A model generated the notes under the pieces. It saw only the letters and a list, made by a program, of their open reading frames with translations. It was not told the origin of the DNA and searched no databases. The position numbers and the translations under genes are program-made. 64,000 nucleotides of DNA from Asticcacaulis sp. EMRT-3 (lineage in GTDB: Bacteria > Pseudomonadota > Alphaproteobacteria > Caulobacterales > Caulobacteraceae), in NCBI RefSeq assembly GCF_030027245.1, contig NZ_JASERT010000001.1, positions 2,472,501-2,536,500 of the forward strand, in the 5' to 3' direction. Positions 33,123 through 42,402 of the stretch are shown one piece after another; positions within the stretch are counted from its first letter, which is position 1; every line of letters begins with the position of its first letter.

Positions 33123-35824
33123 ATAGCGATACCCGACCCGATCCCGATAAGCTGCTCGCCCTCGTCCGCAAGGACGGGGGCGAAGACGCGCCCGGAACCA
33201 CCAGACGCGGTCGCCTGAAGATCTTCTTTGGCGCCTCGGCGGGGGTGGGCAAGACCTATGCCATGCTGTCCGAGGCGCGCGCCCGTAGCCGCGAAGGCCG
33301 TGATGTGGTGATCGGCGTGGTCGAGACGCATGGCCGCAGCGAAACGGCCAGCCTGACCGAAGATATGGAGCTTGTGCCGCGTAAAGCCATCGATCATCGC
33401 GGCGTCGCCATGACCGAGTTCGATCTCGATGCCGCATTGGCGCGCAAGCCTTCGCTGATCCTGATCGACGAATTCGCGCACAGCAATGCGCCGGGATCGC
33501 GCCATCCCAAGCGCTGGCAGGATGTCGAGGAACTGCTCGACAATGGGGTTGATGTCTATACCACGCTCAATGTCCAGCACCTCGAAAGCGTCAATGATCA
33601 GGTGGCGCGCCTGACCGGCGTGTGGGTGCGCGAAACCGTGCCCGACCGCGTGTTCGACGCCGCCGACGAGATTGCGCTGATCGACATTCCGTCCGATGAG
33701 CTGCTGCGCCGTCTGGCCGACGGCAAGGTCTATGTCGCCGAGGGGGCCAGTCGCCGCGCCGCTGAAAACTTCTTTAAAAAAAGCAATCTGCTGGCCCTGC
33801 GCGAACTGGCGCTGCGCCGCACCGCCGAGCGCGTCGATGCCCAGAGCGACGAACTGAGCGCGGCGCTGGGGCGCGATGAGCCGCAACTGGGCCAGAAGAT
33901 CATGGCGCTGATCGGCCCTGATCCCTTATCGATGCGGTTGATCCGCCACGCCGCGCGCATGGCCAAGGGGATGCGCGCGCCTCTGTGCGCCGTTTATCTG
34001 CAAGGCGAGCGGCACGAGCGGCTGGATGAGCGGGCGCGCGACCGCGTTGAGCAGTATCTGCGTCTGGCCGAACATATGGGCGCGCGCATTGTGCGGCTGT
34101 CCGGCGCGCATCCGGCGCGCGACATCCTGGCCTATGCCCGCCAGACCGGCTTTACCCGCATCGTGGTTGGCCACCGCAAACCGCCTTTGTGGGCCTTTTG
34201 GCGTCCGTCATTCGCGCAGCAACTGATCGCAGGCGGCGAGGGGCTGGAGATTGCCGTCCTGCATGGCGACCGCGGTCCGGCGCGCCGGGAAGCGGCCTCA
34301 ACGGAGCGCGCGCCGGGGCGTTTGTGGCTGCGGCCCTTTCTGGCCCAGCCGCTCGACTATGCGCTGGCAGCGGGCGGCGTGGCCCTGTGCACCGGGCTCG
34401 GCCTGCCGTTCCGTGATCATACGCCCTCGACCAATCTGGCCATGATCTATCTGACCGGCGTGGTGGTGATCGCCGCACGCCTTGGTCTGGGGCCGTCGGT
34501 GCTGGCCTCGCTGCTCAGCGTGCCGGCGTTCAACTTCTTCTTCACCCAGCCCTATTACAGCTTCAATTTTTACGACACCTATTATTACATAACCCTGGCC
34601 TTCATGCTGGTGACCTCTTTGCTGGTCGGTTCGCTGACGGCGCGCCTGTCGCTCAATGTGCAGCAGGTCAGCGACCGCGAACGCGAGACGCAAGGGCTGT
34701 ATGATCTGTCGCGCGCCCTGTCGGCCGAACGCGGCGTGGAGCGCATTTGCGAGGTCGCGGTGGCGCATCTGACCGAGCCCTATGATCTGAGCGTGACGGT
34801 TTTCGTGCGCAATGGCCCGAATCTGCGGCCTTTTCCGGCCAGCGCGCTCAGCGACGACATGAAGGAGATGAGCGCGGTCAACTGGGTGGCGGCCAATGGC
34901 CAGATGGCCGGGCGTGACACCGACACCCTGCCGTCGGCGGTCGGGCTGTACCTGCCGCTCAGCGCCGAGGGCGAAACCATCGGGGTGCTGGGCCTGATTC
35001 CCAATGACGGCGCGCGCCCGTTTCGCGGCCCGGAAATCCTGCAATTCGGCACGGCGGCGGGCCTGATCGCCGGGGCTCTGCAACGGGCACGGCGCTCCGA
35101 CGAGGCGGCGCAGTCCCGCGTCGAATCGGAAAATGAGCGGCTGCGCAATGTGCTGTTGTCGTCCTTGTCGCACGATCTGCGCACGCCGCTGACCGTGATG
35201 AACAATTCGGTCAGCACGCTTGTGCGGATGCGCAAGGATCTGCCGCGCAAGGCGATGGACGAGCTGACCAGCCTGTGGAGCCAACTGACGCGCTTGCAGA
35301 AATTCGTCAGCAACCTGCTCAGCATGGCGGCGATCACCTCCGGCCAGATGCAGTTCAACTTCCAGCCCTACACGATTCAGGAAATCATCGGTGCGGCTTT
35401 GTCTCACACCGAGGCCGGGCGCGAACAGCGCACTGTGCGCACCCAGATGACCGGCGTGCTGCCGCTGGTGCGCATCGATGGCGCCCTGATCGAGCAGGTT
35501 CTGGTTAATCTGATCGAAAACGCCTATCAGCATACGGCCAGTGACGGCGACATCCTGATCCAGGCCGAGCCGGAGGCCGACCGTGTGCGGGTCAGGGTTT
35601 CCGACAATGGCGGCGGTCTGAAGCCGGGCGACGAAGCGCAGATATTCGAGCAGTTCCAAACCGGCCAGACCGTGACCTCAGACCGATCCGGAAAAGGCTC
35701 CGGTCTGGGGCTGGCCATCTGCCGCGGTGTAATCCGTGCCCACGGCGGCGTCATCTATGCCCGCAACAACCGTGCCCCGCGCTCTGGCGCCAGTTTTATT
35801 TTCACCCTGCCTGTGGCTGAATGA
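33119..35824 (+). CDS. kdpD: Osmosensitive K+ sensor histidine kinase KdpD
   Basis: KdpD senses K+ limitation and phosphorylates KdpE. The 901-residue protein has an N-terminal KdpD domain with Walker-A-like GASAGVGKT (about 38-46), a UspA-like module (about 250-370), four membrane segments around 400-520, a GAF-like region, the H-box SSLSHDLRTPLT with His685, and the ATPase boxes NLIENAYQHT and SDNGGGL. The start is GTG at 33119, overlapping the kdpC stop. kdpE follows 4 bp later. Confidence 0.96.
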   Translation: MNSDTRPDPDKLLALVRKDGGEDAPGTTRRGRLKIFFGASAGVGKTYAMLSEARARSREGRDVVIGVVETHGRSETASLTEDMELVPRKAIDHRGVAMTEFDLDAALARKPSLILIDEFAHSNAPGSRHPKRWQDVEELLDNGVDVYTTLNVQHLESVNDQVARLTGVWVRETVPDRVFDAADEIALIDIPSDELLRRLADGKVYVAEGASRRAAENFFKKSNLLALRELALRRTAERVDAQSDELSAALGRDEPQLGQKIMALIGPDPLSMRLIRHAARMAKGMRAPLCAVYLQGERHERLDERARDRVEQYLRLAEHMGARIVRLSGAHPARDILAYARQTGFTRIVVGHRKPPLWAFWRPSFAQQLIAGGEGLEIAVLHGDRGPARREAASTERAPGRLWLRPFLAQPLDYALAAGGVALCTGLGLPFRDHTPSTNLAMIYLTGVVVIAARLGLGPSVLASLLSVPAFNFFFTQPYYSFNFYDTYYYITLAFMLVTSLLVGSLTARLSLNVQQVSDRERETQGLYDLSRALSAERGVERICEVAVAHLTEPYDLSVTVFVRNGPNLRPFPASALSDDMKEMSAVNWVAANGQMAGRDTDTLPSAVGLYLPLSAEGETIGVLGLIPNDGARPFRGPEILQFGTAAGLIAGALQRARRSDEAAQSRVESENERLRNVLLSSLSHDLRTPLTVMNNSVSTLVRMRKDLPRKAMDELTSLWSQLTRLQKFVSNLLSMAAITSGQMQFNFQPYTIQEIIGAALSHTEAGREQRTVRTQMTGVLPLVRIDGALIEQVLVNLIENAYQHTASDGDILIQAEPEADRVRVRVSDNGGGLKPGDEAQIFEQFQTGQTVTSDRSGKGSGLGLAICRGVIRAHGGVIYARNNRAPRSGASFIFTLPVAE

Positions 35825-35828
35825 GCAA

Positions 35829-36515
35829 ATGAACGAACCCCTGATCCTGTGTATCGAGGACGATGCCGACATCCGCCGCTTTCTGAAATCCACACTGGCC
35901 GCCAATGCCATGCAGACTCTGGAGGCGGCGACCGCGAAGGAGGGGTTGCAACTGGCGTCCAGCCGCAGCCCCGACATCATCCTGCTCGATCTCGGCCTGC
36001 CCGATATGGACGGCATGGACCTTATCCGCCGATTGCGCGAATGGGGCACCACGCCGATTGTGGTGCTGTCGGCGCGCGACCGCGAGCGCGACAAGGTGGC
36101 GGCGCTCGAACTGGGGGCCGATGATTATCTGACCAAGCCCTTTTCCGCCGCCGAGCTGATCGCGCGCATCCGCGTGGCGCAGCGCCATGCCGGACGGCAG
36201 ATCAGCGAAGCCGCCTTTGTTTTTGATCGCGGCGGCCTCTTCATCGACAATGCGGCGCGGTGCGTGCGGGTCGATGGCGCCGAGATTCGTCTGACGCCCA
36301 TCGAATACAAGCTTTTGCTGACCTTGGCGCGCCACGCCGATAAGGTGTTGCCGCACTCGACCCTGCTGGCCGAGGTGTGGGGCAGGCACGGGCAGGACAC
36401 CCAGACCTATCTGCGCATCCACACCCAGCACCTGCGCGAAAAACTGAAGGACGATCCGCTCAAGCCGCGCTTCATCTTTACCGAACCGGGTATAGGTTAC
36501 CGGTTACGCGCCTGA
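35829..36515 (+). CDS. kdpE: KDP operon response regulator KdpE
   Basis: An OmpR-type regulator of 228 residues. The receiver domain has EDD at 10-12, phospho-acceptor Asp54 in LLDLGLPDMDG and Lys in LTKPF. The winged helix includes LTPIEYKLLLTLARHADKVLPHSTLLAEVWG and ends GIGYRLRA. The ATG at 35829 fits the family. It is the last gene of the kdp operon and probably acts on the motif array at 28301-28411. Confidence 0.96.
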   Translation: MNEPLILCIEDDADIRRFLKSTLAANAMQTLEAATAKEGLQLASSRSPDIILLDLGLPDMDGMDLIRRLREWGTTPIVVLSARDRERDKVAALELGADDYLTKPFSAAELIARIRVAQRHAGRQISEAAFVFDRGGLFIDNAARCVRVDGAEIRLTPIEYKLLLTLARHADKVLPHSTLLAEVWGRHGQDTQTYLRIHTQHLREKLKDDPLKPRFIFTEPGIGYRLRA

Positions 36516-36538
36516 CTGTGTAAATTTGCTTTTGGCCG

Positions 36539-37561
36539 CTATTTCTTGTCGGTCGGTTTGACATTGATGATCGGCGTCGAGGAATCGTGCTTCTGCATGG
36601 CGGTGATGCGCAGAACGACCGGGCCCAGAATGACGACGAACAGCACGGGCAGGAAGAAGACGATCATCGGCACGGTGAGCTGGGCGGGCAGGGCGGCGGC
36701 CTTTTTCTCAGCGGCCGAAAGCCGCAGCTCGCGATTTTCCTTGGCCATGACACGCAAGGCCGTGCCGAGTGGCGTGCCGTATTTTTCCGCCTGAATCATA
36801 GCGGTACATACTGCCTTGATGCCGGGATGGTTGGTGCGGATCGCCAGCCCTTCATAAGCCTGGCGGCGTTCGGCCAGATAGGACAGTTCGGCCACCAGCA
36901 AAGACAGCTCCTCGGCCAGCGCGATCGACTCCCCGCCAATTTCGCCGGACACGCGATGCAGGGCGGTTTCGATCGACATGCCCGCTTCGACCGAGATCAG
37001 CATCAGGTCGAGCGCATCGGGAAAGGCGGCCACAATCGATTGGCGGCGCTTGGCGGCGCGGTTGGAAATATACATGTTGGGCGCGTAATAGCCCAGCACC
37101 AGACCGCCCACCGTGACCAGCAGCTTCATTTGCAGGCTGAGGTGACCGACATCCAGAACAAAAACATAAAAGGCAGCGACGGCAGCCAGCACGAGCGGCA
37201 TGGCGAAGCGAAAGAAGTAGAAGGTGGAAACGGGCTTGGGGCCGCGAAGACCCGCCATAGCCAGTTTCTGCACAACCTTGGGGTCTTCGAGCAGGGTCTT
37301 GAGGTTCAGTTTTTCGACCAGGGCGCGGTAGGGGCTGGTATCGGTGCGGCGCAGGCCCCCGCCCGCGTCTTTCGCCACGCTCTGGCGCGAGATGCGGCGC
37401 AGTTCTTCGCGCCGCTGCGCCACGGCCTTCATCCGTTTGCTGAGTTGCTCGCCCGACACCATGTTCTGGCCGAGCGTTAGCACGGTGAAGAAGACCAGCA
37501 CCGCCACGATGATGGCGGCCATATTGCCGGGATTCATGATAAAGGCGGCGAAGGCTTCCAT
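36539..37561 (-). CDS. tadC: Tad pilus platform protein TadC
   Basis: A 340-residue GspF-type inner-membrane platform protein with segments near residues 10-28, 110-150 and 300-325. The T2SSF core is FPDALDLMLISVEAGMSIETALHRVSGEIGG, then AVCTAMIQAEKYGTPLGTALRVMAKE. It pairs with TadB to anchor the Flp pilus motor. It is the last gene of the cpa/tad operon, 13 bp after tadB. Confidence 0.94.
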   Translation of the reverse strand: MEAFAAFIMNPGNMAAIIVAVLVFFTVLTLGQNMVSGEQLSKRMKAVAQRREELRRISRQSVAKDAGGGLRRTDTSPYRALVEKLNLKTLLEDPKVVQKLAMAGLRGPKPVSTFYFFRFAMPLVLAAVAAFYVFVLDVGHLSLQMKLLVTVGGLVLGYYAPNMYISNRAAKRRQSIVAAFPDALDLMLISVEAGMSIETALHRVSGEIGGESIALAEELSLLVAELSYLAERRQAYEGLAIRTNHPGIKAVCTAMIQAEKYGTPLGTALRVMAKENRELRLSAAEKKAAALPAQLTVPMIVFFLPVLFVVILGPVVLRITAMQKHDSSTPIINVKPTDKK

Positions 37562-37574
37562 GCTGTGATCCCCG

Positions 37575-38570
37575 TCAGAACTTGAAGTTGATCATCTTGC
37601 GCATCATCAGTATGCCGAGGCCCATCCAGACCGCGCCGCCGAGCAACATCAGATTGCCGACCACATTGGTGAACATGATGGCGATATAATCCGGCCGCGT
37701 GATGAAGATCATCAGGCCGACGCCCGGCGGCAGAACGCCGATGATCGAAGCCGAGGCAATGGCTTCGGACGACAGGGCCTTGATCTTTTCGCGCATCATC
37801 TTGCGGGCGCGCAGCACGCTCGACAGATTATTGAGCGCTTCGGACAGATTGCCGCCCGATTTTTGCTGAATGGCGATGACGATGGCGAAAAAGCGCAGTT
37901 CCGGTGCCGGAATATGCTCGCTCATCTTGTCGAGCGCATTTTCCAGCGACATGCCGATGGCGACATTTTCCACCAGCCGCTGGAATTCCGGCCCCAGCGG
38001 CGCGGTGCATTCCTTGGCGGCCAGCTTCAGCCCGTCATTGACCGGCAGGCCCGACTTGATGCCGCGCACGATGATGTCCATCGCATTGGGAAATTCCTCG
38101 GTGAACCTGGCGACGCGGCGCTTGGCCATGAAGCTTAAGATCCAGCGCGGCAGGCCATAGCAGGCGGCAAAGGCGGCGCCTGCGGCGATCAGCAGGCGCA
38201 GGGCGAAGGGCACGTTGCCGAGCAGCAGCAGAGGCAGCAGAAAAGCCATAGCGCCCAGTACGCCGCTGATGATCCAGAAACGCGATATATTCGCCTCCAG
38301 ACCGGCGTGCTGCATCCGCGCGCTCAAGGACAGGCGCGCCTTGCGCTCGCGCTGTTCGGCCTCTTTTAACTGCTCGGTAATCTGGCGGCGGCGCTCTTCG
38401 GGCGTGCGCGCCTGTCCGCCGGACTTGCGCTTGACGGCGGCATTGGTGCCCAGGCCGATGGCCTGGGTGCGTTTGGTGAGCTGGGCCGAACCGCCGCCGC
38501 CGGTAATGGCGAAACCGAGGCTGGCCAGCAGCACAAAGCTCAAAAAGGCGATCAGAAGGGTGGTGAGCAC
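37575..38570 (-). CDS. tadB: Tad pilus platform protein TadB
   Basis: A 331-residue inner-membrane GspF relative. The core reads FPNAMDIIVRGIKSGLPVNDGLKLAAKECTAPLGPEF and FAIVIAIQQKSGGNLSEALNNLSSVLRARKMM, and two hydrophobic C-terminal segments follow. It sits 12 bp after cpaF and before tadC, the conserved Caulobacter order. Confidence 0.94.
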   Translation of the reverse strand: MLTTLLIAFLSFVLLASLGFAITGGGGSAQLTKRTQAIGLGTNAAVKRKSGGQARTPEERRRQITEQLKEAEQRERKARLSLSARMQHAGLEANISRFWIISGVLGAMAFLLPLLLLGNVPFALRLLIAAGAAFAACYGLPRWILSFMAKRRVARFTEEFPNAMDIIVRGIKSGLPVNDGLKLAAKECTAPLGPEFQRLVENVAIGMSLENALDKMSEHIPAPELRFFAIVIAIQQKSGGNLSEALNNLSSVLRARKMMREKIKALSSEAIASASIIGVLPPGVGLMIFITRPDYIAIMFTNVVGNLMLLGGAVWMGLGILMMRKMINFKF

Positions 38571-38582
38571 AGGTGGTTCCCC

Positions 38583-40214
38583 CTATTCCGACGCATCGAG
38601 CGCTTCGGCGAGTTCGCGCTCCAGCCCGTAATAACGGGCGCGATCCCAGAAGCGCGGACGGCCGATGCCGGTCGAGCGGTGACGGCCGATAATCTTGCCG
38701 TTCTTGTCCTCGCCATCCATTTCGTAAAGGAACAGATCCTGGGTGACGATGACATCGCCTTCCAGTCCCAGAACTTCGGTGACGTGGGTGATGCGGCGTG
38801 AACCGTCGCGCAGGCGGGCGGCCTGGATGATCAGGTCGATGGAGCCCACGATCATTTCGCGGATGGTGCGCGACGGCAGGCCGTAACCGCCCATCGTGAT
38901 CATCGATTCGAGACGCGACACGGCCTCACGCGGTGAGTTGGCGTGCAGCGTGCCCATCGAGCCATCGTGGCCGGTATTCATGGCCTGCAACAGGTCGAAC
39001 GCTTCCGGGCCGCGCACTTCGCCGACGATGATGCGTTCGGGACGCATCCGCAGACAGTTCTTGACCAGATCGCGCATGGTGACCGTGCCCTGGCCTTCGA
39101 GATTGGGCGGGCGGGTTTCCAGGCGCACCACATGCGGCTGTTGCAATTGCAGTTCGGCGGCGTCCTCGCAGGTGACCACGCGCTCGGTCGGGTCGATAAA
39201 GGCCGTCATGGTGTTGAGCAGGGTCGTCTTGCCGGAGCCGGTGCCGCCGGAGATCAGCACATTGCAGCGCGACGCCCCGATCACGCCCAGCACGCGCGCC
39301 CCTTCCGGGCTGATCGAGCCGAATTCGACCAGATTGCGCATGGTCAGCTTGTCTTTTTTGAACTTCCGGATGGTGAGGGTGGGGCCATCGAGCGCCAGAG
39401 GCGGCGCAATGACGTTGACGCGCGAACCATCGGGCAGGCGCGCATCGCAGATTGGCGAGCTTTCATCGACGCGGCGACCGACCTGCGACACAATGCGCTG
39501 ACAGATATTCATCAGTTGCTGATTGTCGCGGAAGCGCACATTGGTGAGCTGAACCTTGCCGTCCACTTCGATGAAGACGCGCTGCGCCCCATTGACCATG
39601 ATGTCGGCAATGTCGTCGCGCGCCAGCAAAGGTTCGAGCGGGCCATAGCCCAGAACATCATTGATGATGTCCTGCACCAGATTGTCCTGCTCGGCCACCG
39701 ACATGGAGACGTTCTTGATCGCCACCAGTTCGGCCACGATGTCGCGGATTTCCTCGGAAGCGGCGCGGTGATCGAGTTGCGCGAGCTGGCTCAGATCGAT
39801 GGTGTTGATCAGGGCATTGAAGATCGCCGTCTTGGTGGCGTGATAATAGTCCGACTGTTCGCGCACGATCTCGGTGACCGACTGCGCCTGGTGCATCTGC
39901 TCCAGACCGGCGGCCAGCTTGCCCTTGGGCGCAGGCTTGTCGGATTCGGCACCAACGCGCTTTTCCTGGCTCAGTTCCGGCAAGGCGATGCGGCTGGCAT
40001 CGGGGCGTGGCGCATCGAGCTTTTGCGGGCGTGTGGCAATGCCCGTGGCACCGGCAGGCGGTGGTGCCGCCACCGCACGCACGGCGGGTTTGCTGCCGCC
40101 CGCGCTTTTGCCCAGAGCCTGCACGCGCACTTCCGAAGGCGAGGCAGCCGCCGGCTTGCCGCCGAATCCGCTGGCGGCGCGCGGTTCAGATTCGCTCGGG
40201 CGTTTGCCAAACAC
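38583..40214 (-). CDS. cpaF: Pilus assembly ATPase CpaF/TadA
   Basis: This 543-residue type II/IV secretion ATPase powers Flp pilus extension and probably retraction. Walker A is GGTGSGKT (323-330); Walker B-type RPERIIVGEVRGPEAFDLLQAMNTGHDGSMGTLHAN follows. The N-terminal ~110 residues are low-complexity Ala/Pro-rich and less conserved. It is placed between cpaE and tadB. Confidence 0.96.
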   Translation of the reverse strand: MFGKRPSESEPRAASGFGGKPAAASPSEVRVQALGKSAGGSKPAVRAVAAPPPAGATGIATRPQKLDAPRPDASRIALPELSQEKRVGAESDKPAPKGKLAAGLEQMHQAQSVTEIVREQSDYYHATKTAIFNALINTIDLSQLAQLDHRAASEEIRDIVAELVAIKNVSMSVAEQDNLVQDIINDVLGYGPLEPLLARDDIADIMVNGAQRVFIEVDGKVQLTNVRFRDNQQLMNICQRIVSQVGRRVDESSPICDARLPDGSRVNVIAPPLALDGPTLTIRKFKKDKLTMRNLVEFGSISPEGARVLGVIGASRCNVLISGGTGSGKTTLLNTMTAFIDPTERVVTCEDAAELQLQQPHVVRLETRPPNLEGQGTVTMRDLVKNCLRMRPERIIVGEVRGPEAFDLLQAMNTGHDGSMGTLHANSPREAVSRLESMITMGGYGLPSRTIREMIVGSIDLIIQAARLRDGSRRITHVTEVLGLEGDVIVTQDLFLYEMDGEDKNGKIIGRHRSTGIGRPRFWDRARYYGLERELAEALDASE

Positions 40215-40223
40215 GTCAGGGCC

Positions 40224-41678
40224 TCACTTCTTAAACAGGGAGCCCAGGAAGGATTTCCTGGCCTTGGCTTCGGCAGAGCGACCGGTGATGGCGGTGGTCA
40301 GCCGGTTGAGGCTGTCGGCCACCTTGCTGGCCGGGCCGCATTCGGCGATCATCTGGCCGTTATTGGAGGCCTGGCCGAACAGCCTGGCGTCGAACGGGAT
40401 CAGGCAGCACGGCTCAAGCCCCAGAGCGGCGGTGAAGTCCTTGACCGGGATTTCCGGGCGGCCCGGTATATCCATCTGGTTGAGCACCAGTTTGGGGGCG
40501 GAATCGTTGGGGCGCGAATGCTTGAGCAGGTCGATGATGTTCTTGGCGTTGCGCAAGGAGGCCAGGTCGGGCGTGGCCACGATCACCACCTCGTCGGCGG
40601 CGATCAGATTGGCCTTCAGCCACGGCGTCCAGATATGCGGCAGATCCATCACGATATAGGGGGCGGCGGCGCGCACCTTGCGCGTCACTTCCGAATAGGT
40701 GTCTTCGTCCGCCGTATAGTCCTGATCGAGCGTGGCGGGTGACGAAAACAGCGACAGACGGTCGGTGCATTTGGTCAGCATACGGTCGAGCAGCACGGAA
40801 TCGAGCCGGTCGGGCTCACCCAGCGCATCGGCTATGCCGTGCAGAGGATCCTGATTGAAATCGAGGCCCGCCGTGCCGAACGGCAGGTCGTAATCGACGA
40901 TCACCGTGTTCGACTGCATCTGCTCGCTGAGATTATAGGCGAAATTATGGGCAATCGACGACGAGCCCGCGCCGCCGCGCGCGCCGACAAAGGCGATGGC
41001 GCGACCGACAAACGGCGTTTCCGGGTCATTGAACAGACCGCCGATGGACTTGATCAGTTGCAGCGGCTGAATCGGCGCCACCACATATTCGGAAACGCCC
41101 TGGCGGATCAGTTCCCGATAAAGGGAAATATCATTGTGCGCGCCGATGACGACAACCTTGGTATTGGCGTCGCAAACCTCGGCGAGGCGGCCAAGCTGAT
41201 CGAGCAGGCCCGCGCCGCGCTCGGTCGATTCCACGATCAACAGGCTCGGCGTCGGTTCGTTATGATAGGTCTGGATAGCCGCTTCGATGCCACCCGGGCG
41301 CACCAGAGACTGGGCGCGCGCCATGCGCCGGTCGAGCGCGGCGGTATCGCAGGCTTGCAGGCTGGCAGGCGAGTCGGGGAAGAAATGGATGGCGATGCGC
41401 GGGATCGAAATCGCGCCGATGTCGTCATGATCTCCCATGCCAGCGAAGGCGGGCGCGGGTTCGCGCAGGCCGAGATGATTGGCGAAGGCCTGACGCTGCA
41501 AGGGCGCTTCCGCCACCGGCTCGGCGAACGGATCATCGGCCAGCCCATCCTCATCGAAGGACGCAGGCGCGGCCAGATCGTAATCGTCCTTCGCAGGCGT
41601 AGCATGGTAATCGACGAATTCATCGTCGAGATCGTCCAGGCTGTCGAAAGGATCATTATGCTTGGCGGGATTGGCCAT
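40224..41678 (-). CDS. cpaE: Pilus assembly localisation protein CpaE/TadZ
   Basis: CpaE is a ParA/MinD-like ATPase that places the pilus at the pole. The 484-residue protein has an acidic low-complexity N-terminus (FDSLDDLDDEFVDYHA), a receiver-like middle (about 95-225), and a P-loop domain whose Walker-A is degenerate, GARGGAGSSSIAHNFA, followed by DYDLPFGTAGLDF. Lack of the usual GKT lysine is typical of TadZ/CpaE variants. The end is KSFLGSLFKK. Confidence 0.93.
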   Translation of the reverse strand: MANPAKHNDPFDSLDDLDDEFVDYHATPAKDDYDLAAPASFDEDGLADDPFAEPVAEAPLQRQAFANHLGLREPAPAFAGMGDHDDIGAISIPRIAIHFFPDSPASLQACDTAALDRRMARAQSLVRPGGIEAAIQTYHNEPTPSLLIVESTERGAGLLDQLGRLAEVCDANTKVVVIGAHNDISLYRELIRQGVSEYVVAPIQPLQLIKSIGGLFNDPETPFVGRAIAFVGARGGAGSSSIAHNFAYNLSEQMQSNTVIVDYDLPFGTAGLDFNQDPLHGIADALGEPDRLDSVLLDRMLTKCTDRLSLFSSPATLDQDYTADEDTYSEVTRKVRAAAPYIVMDLPHIWTPWLKANLIAADEVVIVATPDLASLRNAKNIIDLLKHSRPNDSAPKLVLNQMDIPGRPEIPVKDFTAALGLEPCCLIPFDARLFGQASNNGQMIAECGPASKVADSLNRLTTAITGRSAEAKARKSFLGSLFKK

Positions 41679-41689
41679 GGATTATTGCC

Positions 41690-42394
41690 TCACTGGATCG
41701 CGGTAGAGATATTGCCCTTGCTCTGATCGTCCTCGGCCGCCGAGGTCACATCACCCTTGCGATACTTATCGAGGATGACGGACTTGCGGGAGGGGTCGGT
41801 CGAGCTGGCCGCGTGGGGGGAATCGAGGTCGCGCGGATCGGCGATCATGGCCGCCATATTGGCCGAGATCGCGCAGCCGAAATTATTGTAGGGCCTGTTG
41901 GAGGCCGTGGCCGCCAGGTTTTCCCAGGCCTGATTGCAGTCATAGCTGCGCGCCCGGTAATAGACCATATCGACAGTCACCACATCGGCGGGCTGGCTTT
42001 GCGCTGTGCTTTGCGACAGATGATCGGCGGACACATCATGGTCGCGCAGATAGCCGCTGATATTACGTCCGGCGGCAATGGCCGAGGGAGCGGAGGCTGT
42101 AATGATTTCGACGCTGACCGGCTCGCCCGAAATCCAGTTGGCCTTGTCGGCCACCTGATCGAGGGCGCGGCGCTGATTATCCGACAGGCCATTGGGATTG
42201 ACGCGCAGGTGGATGGCGCGCGTCAGGGTCTGGGCCTGTAGCGGATATTGCTCGCTGGGCAGGAGCGGGTTCGGATCGGCGGCCATCGCGGTCGGGCTGA
42301 CCGTGGTGGCGCAGCCTCCCAAAGCCAAGACACCGGAAAGGGTGAGCAGGGCGGAAAGCGTGAAAAGACGGGGCTTGTAAGCAAGGTCGGTCAT
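41690..42394 (-). CDS. cpaD: Pilus assembly lipoprotein CpaD
   Basis: A 234-residue lipoprotein: signal peptide ending in VLALGGCATT, with the lipidated Cys at about 28. The CpaD family region follows (HLRVNPNGLSDNQRRALDQVA, NFGCAISANMAAMIADPRDL). It helps place the CpaC secretin in the outer membrane. It is 8 bp after cpaC and before cpaE. Confidence 0.93.
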   Translation of the reverse strand: MTDLAYKPRLFTLSALLTLSGVLALGGCATTVSPTAMAADPNPLLPSEQYPLQAQTLTRAIHLRVNPNGLSDNQRRALDQVADKANWISGEPVSVEIITASAPSAIAAGRNISGYLRDHDVSADHLSQSTAQSQPADVVTVDMVYYRARSYDCNQAWENLAATASNRPYNNFGCAISANMAAMIADPRDLDSPHAASSTDPSRKSVILDKYRKGDVTSAAEDDQSKGNISTAIQ

Positions 42395-42402
42395 GATGCT
42401 TC

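Noticed and set aside
38943..40742. A 599-residue open frame antisense to cpaF and cpaE
   Set aside because: It covers two well-supported genes on the other strand, has no domain, and ends inside cpaE; a shadow frame.
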